Assembly (NCBI GenBank): GCA_035545535.1
Contig: DASZYF010000160.1
Span: 1-5,991, forward strand
DNA from: DASZYF01 sp035545535
GTDB lineage: Bacteria > Actinomycetota > Actinomycetes > Mycobacteriales > CAJCIY01
DNA length: 5,991 nucleotides
Direction: 5' to 3'
Part shown: positions 5,533-5,991 of the stretch, one piece after another
Position numbering within the stretch: the stretch's first letter is position 1
Layout of the letters: each line of letters opens with the position of its first letter
Notes under the pieces: model-generated
Told to the model about the DNA's origin: nothing
Seen by the model: only the letters and a program-made list of their open reading frames with translations
Databases searched by the model: none
Position numbers and translations under genes: made by a program

Positions 5533-5991
5533 GCGGCACCTCCGCGGCATCGAGCAGCACGAGGTCGGCGCCACGCGATCGCACGCACTGCTCGAGCTCG
5601 GCACGTTCGGCGGCGGACAGCGGACGGCCCAGCCCGGCCCCGACGACGATCAGGTCACCGGCCTGGGCGTGCGCGACGGCGTGCATCAGCCGCGGCCACG
5701 GGATCTGTGACCAGTACGGCACCGCGGCGAGGCACCGGAGGACGTCGTCGGCGGTCTCGCAGCTCGCGTACCCGACGCCGAACGACGCGCCGCGCGCCGG
5801 TGCCGCGATCGGGACCTCCACGTGCACCTGGTCACCGGCCGCGGCGCACGCCATGGCGATCGACGCGGCCTCGGACACCACTGCCTCGCAGCGCGCCGGG
5901 TGGGCGGCGTCGGACCCGCCACCGACGAGCTGCAGCAGCACCGCGACGTCGCGCTGCGGTACCGCAGGCGGCTCCCACTCGCGCACGATCG
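5519..5991 (-). CDS. DUF58 (VWA-like) protein, C-terminal 156 residues (cut by right edge)
   Basis: The frame is open to the right edge and stops with TGA at 5521-5519, so the true start lies outside. The fragment begins IVREWEPP, matching the DUF58 motif written roughly as vReyep, and continues with a hydrophobic strand (VAVLLQL), a long Ala-rich helix (CEAVVSEAASIAMACAAAG), a second strand (DQVHVEV) and a late strand (GDLIVVGAGL), the alternating alpha/beta order of a VWA-like fold. DUF58 proteins are commonly encoded with MoxR ATPases and TgpA proteins, and the TgpA-like neighbour overlapping by 14 bp fits that set. Their exact job is unsettled; chaperone-like or envelope-assembly roles have been proposed for MoxR/VWA pairs. 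At the position where many DUF58 proteins have Asp in the first strand (LLLD), this one has Gln20 of the fragment. The DUF58 assignment rests on short motifs plus context. Confidence 0.75.
   Translation of the reverse strand, partial: IVREWEPPAVPQRDVAVLLQLVGGGSDAAHPARCEAVVSEAASIAMACAAAGDQVHVEVPIAAPARGASFGVGYASCETADDVLRCLAAVPYWSQIPWPRLMHAVAHAQAGDLIVVGAGLGRPLSAAERAELEQCVRSRGADLVLLDAAEVPRAVV
5538..5543 (-). promoter_or_regulatory. Ribosome binding site GGAGGT of the TgpA-like gene
   Basis: GGAGGT lies inside the last codons of the DUF58 gene, five bases before the GTG at 5532. It selects that GTG over the upstream in-frame ATG at 5550 and implies that the TgpA-like protein is translated from the same message as DUF58, probably by coupled re-initiation. 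Confidence 0.65.

Noticed and set aside
5533..5604. Longer starts for the TgpA-like protein at 5604 or 5550
   Set aside because: The extra residues are hydrophilic and Cys/Ser-rich, would overlap the DUF58 coding end further, and lack a ribosome binding site as good as GGAGGT before the GTG at 5532.
4709..5710. Plus-strand frame of 333 codons opposite the TgpA-like and DUF58 genes
   Set aside because: Ser/Thr/Pro/Arg-rich antisense of a gene with a complete catalytic triad; no supporting ribosome binding site or domain pattern.

Overview
The window comes from a very GC-rich chromosome (about 70% G+C or more by eye) with strong G/C preference at third codon positions. Gene content and protein sequences point to an actinomycete-type bacterium (Actinomycetota). 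The PLP enzymes closely resemble, from memory, the Mycobacterium tuberculosis Cbs and MetB proteins. All five real genes lie on the minus strand, so the window reads right to left. I saw no rRNA, tRNA, CRISPR array, transposase or integrase.

Right part (5991 down to 3616): the C-terminal end of a DUF58 protein, cut by the window edge, overlaps by 14 bp a TgpA-type membrane transglutaminase-like protein (DUF3488, transglutaminase core, DUF4129-like tail). This is the usual tail of the conserved MoxR ATPase / DUF58 / TgpA gene set; a moxR gene would be expected just beyond the right edge.

Middle (3615 down to 1004): a 75-bp spacer is followed by cbs (cystathionine beta-synthase) and metB (cystathionine gamma-synthase/lyase). 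The two genes overlap by four bases (ATGA). Together they form a transsulfuration operon linking homocysteine, cystathionine and cysteine. The spacer holds a perfect 9-bp inverted repeat flush against the cbs ribosome binding site, and a possible -10 box placed six bases before an in-frame upstream ATG.

Left part (1003 down to 1): a 184-bp gap contains a strong GC hairpin (candidate terminator) and a 12-bp palindrome. Then comes the start of a GTG-initiated secreted protein that runs off the left edge. It has a clear signal peptide, a probable beta-rich domain with two cysteines, and a Pro/Thr/Ala-rich tail.

Overall this looks like ordinary core metabolism and envelope genes; I found no convincing new multi-gene system. 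The points most worth a second look are the cbs leader, the unnamed exported protein, and a DUF58 fragment in which the usual metal-site-like Asp appears to be Gln.
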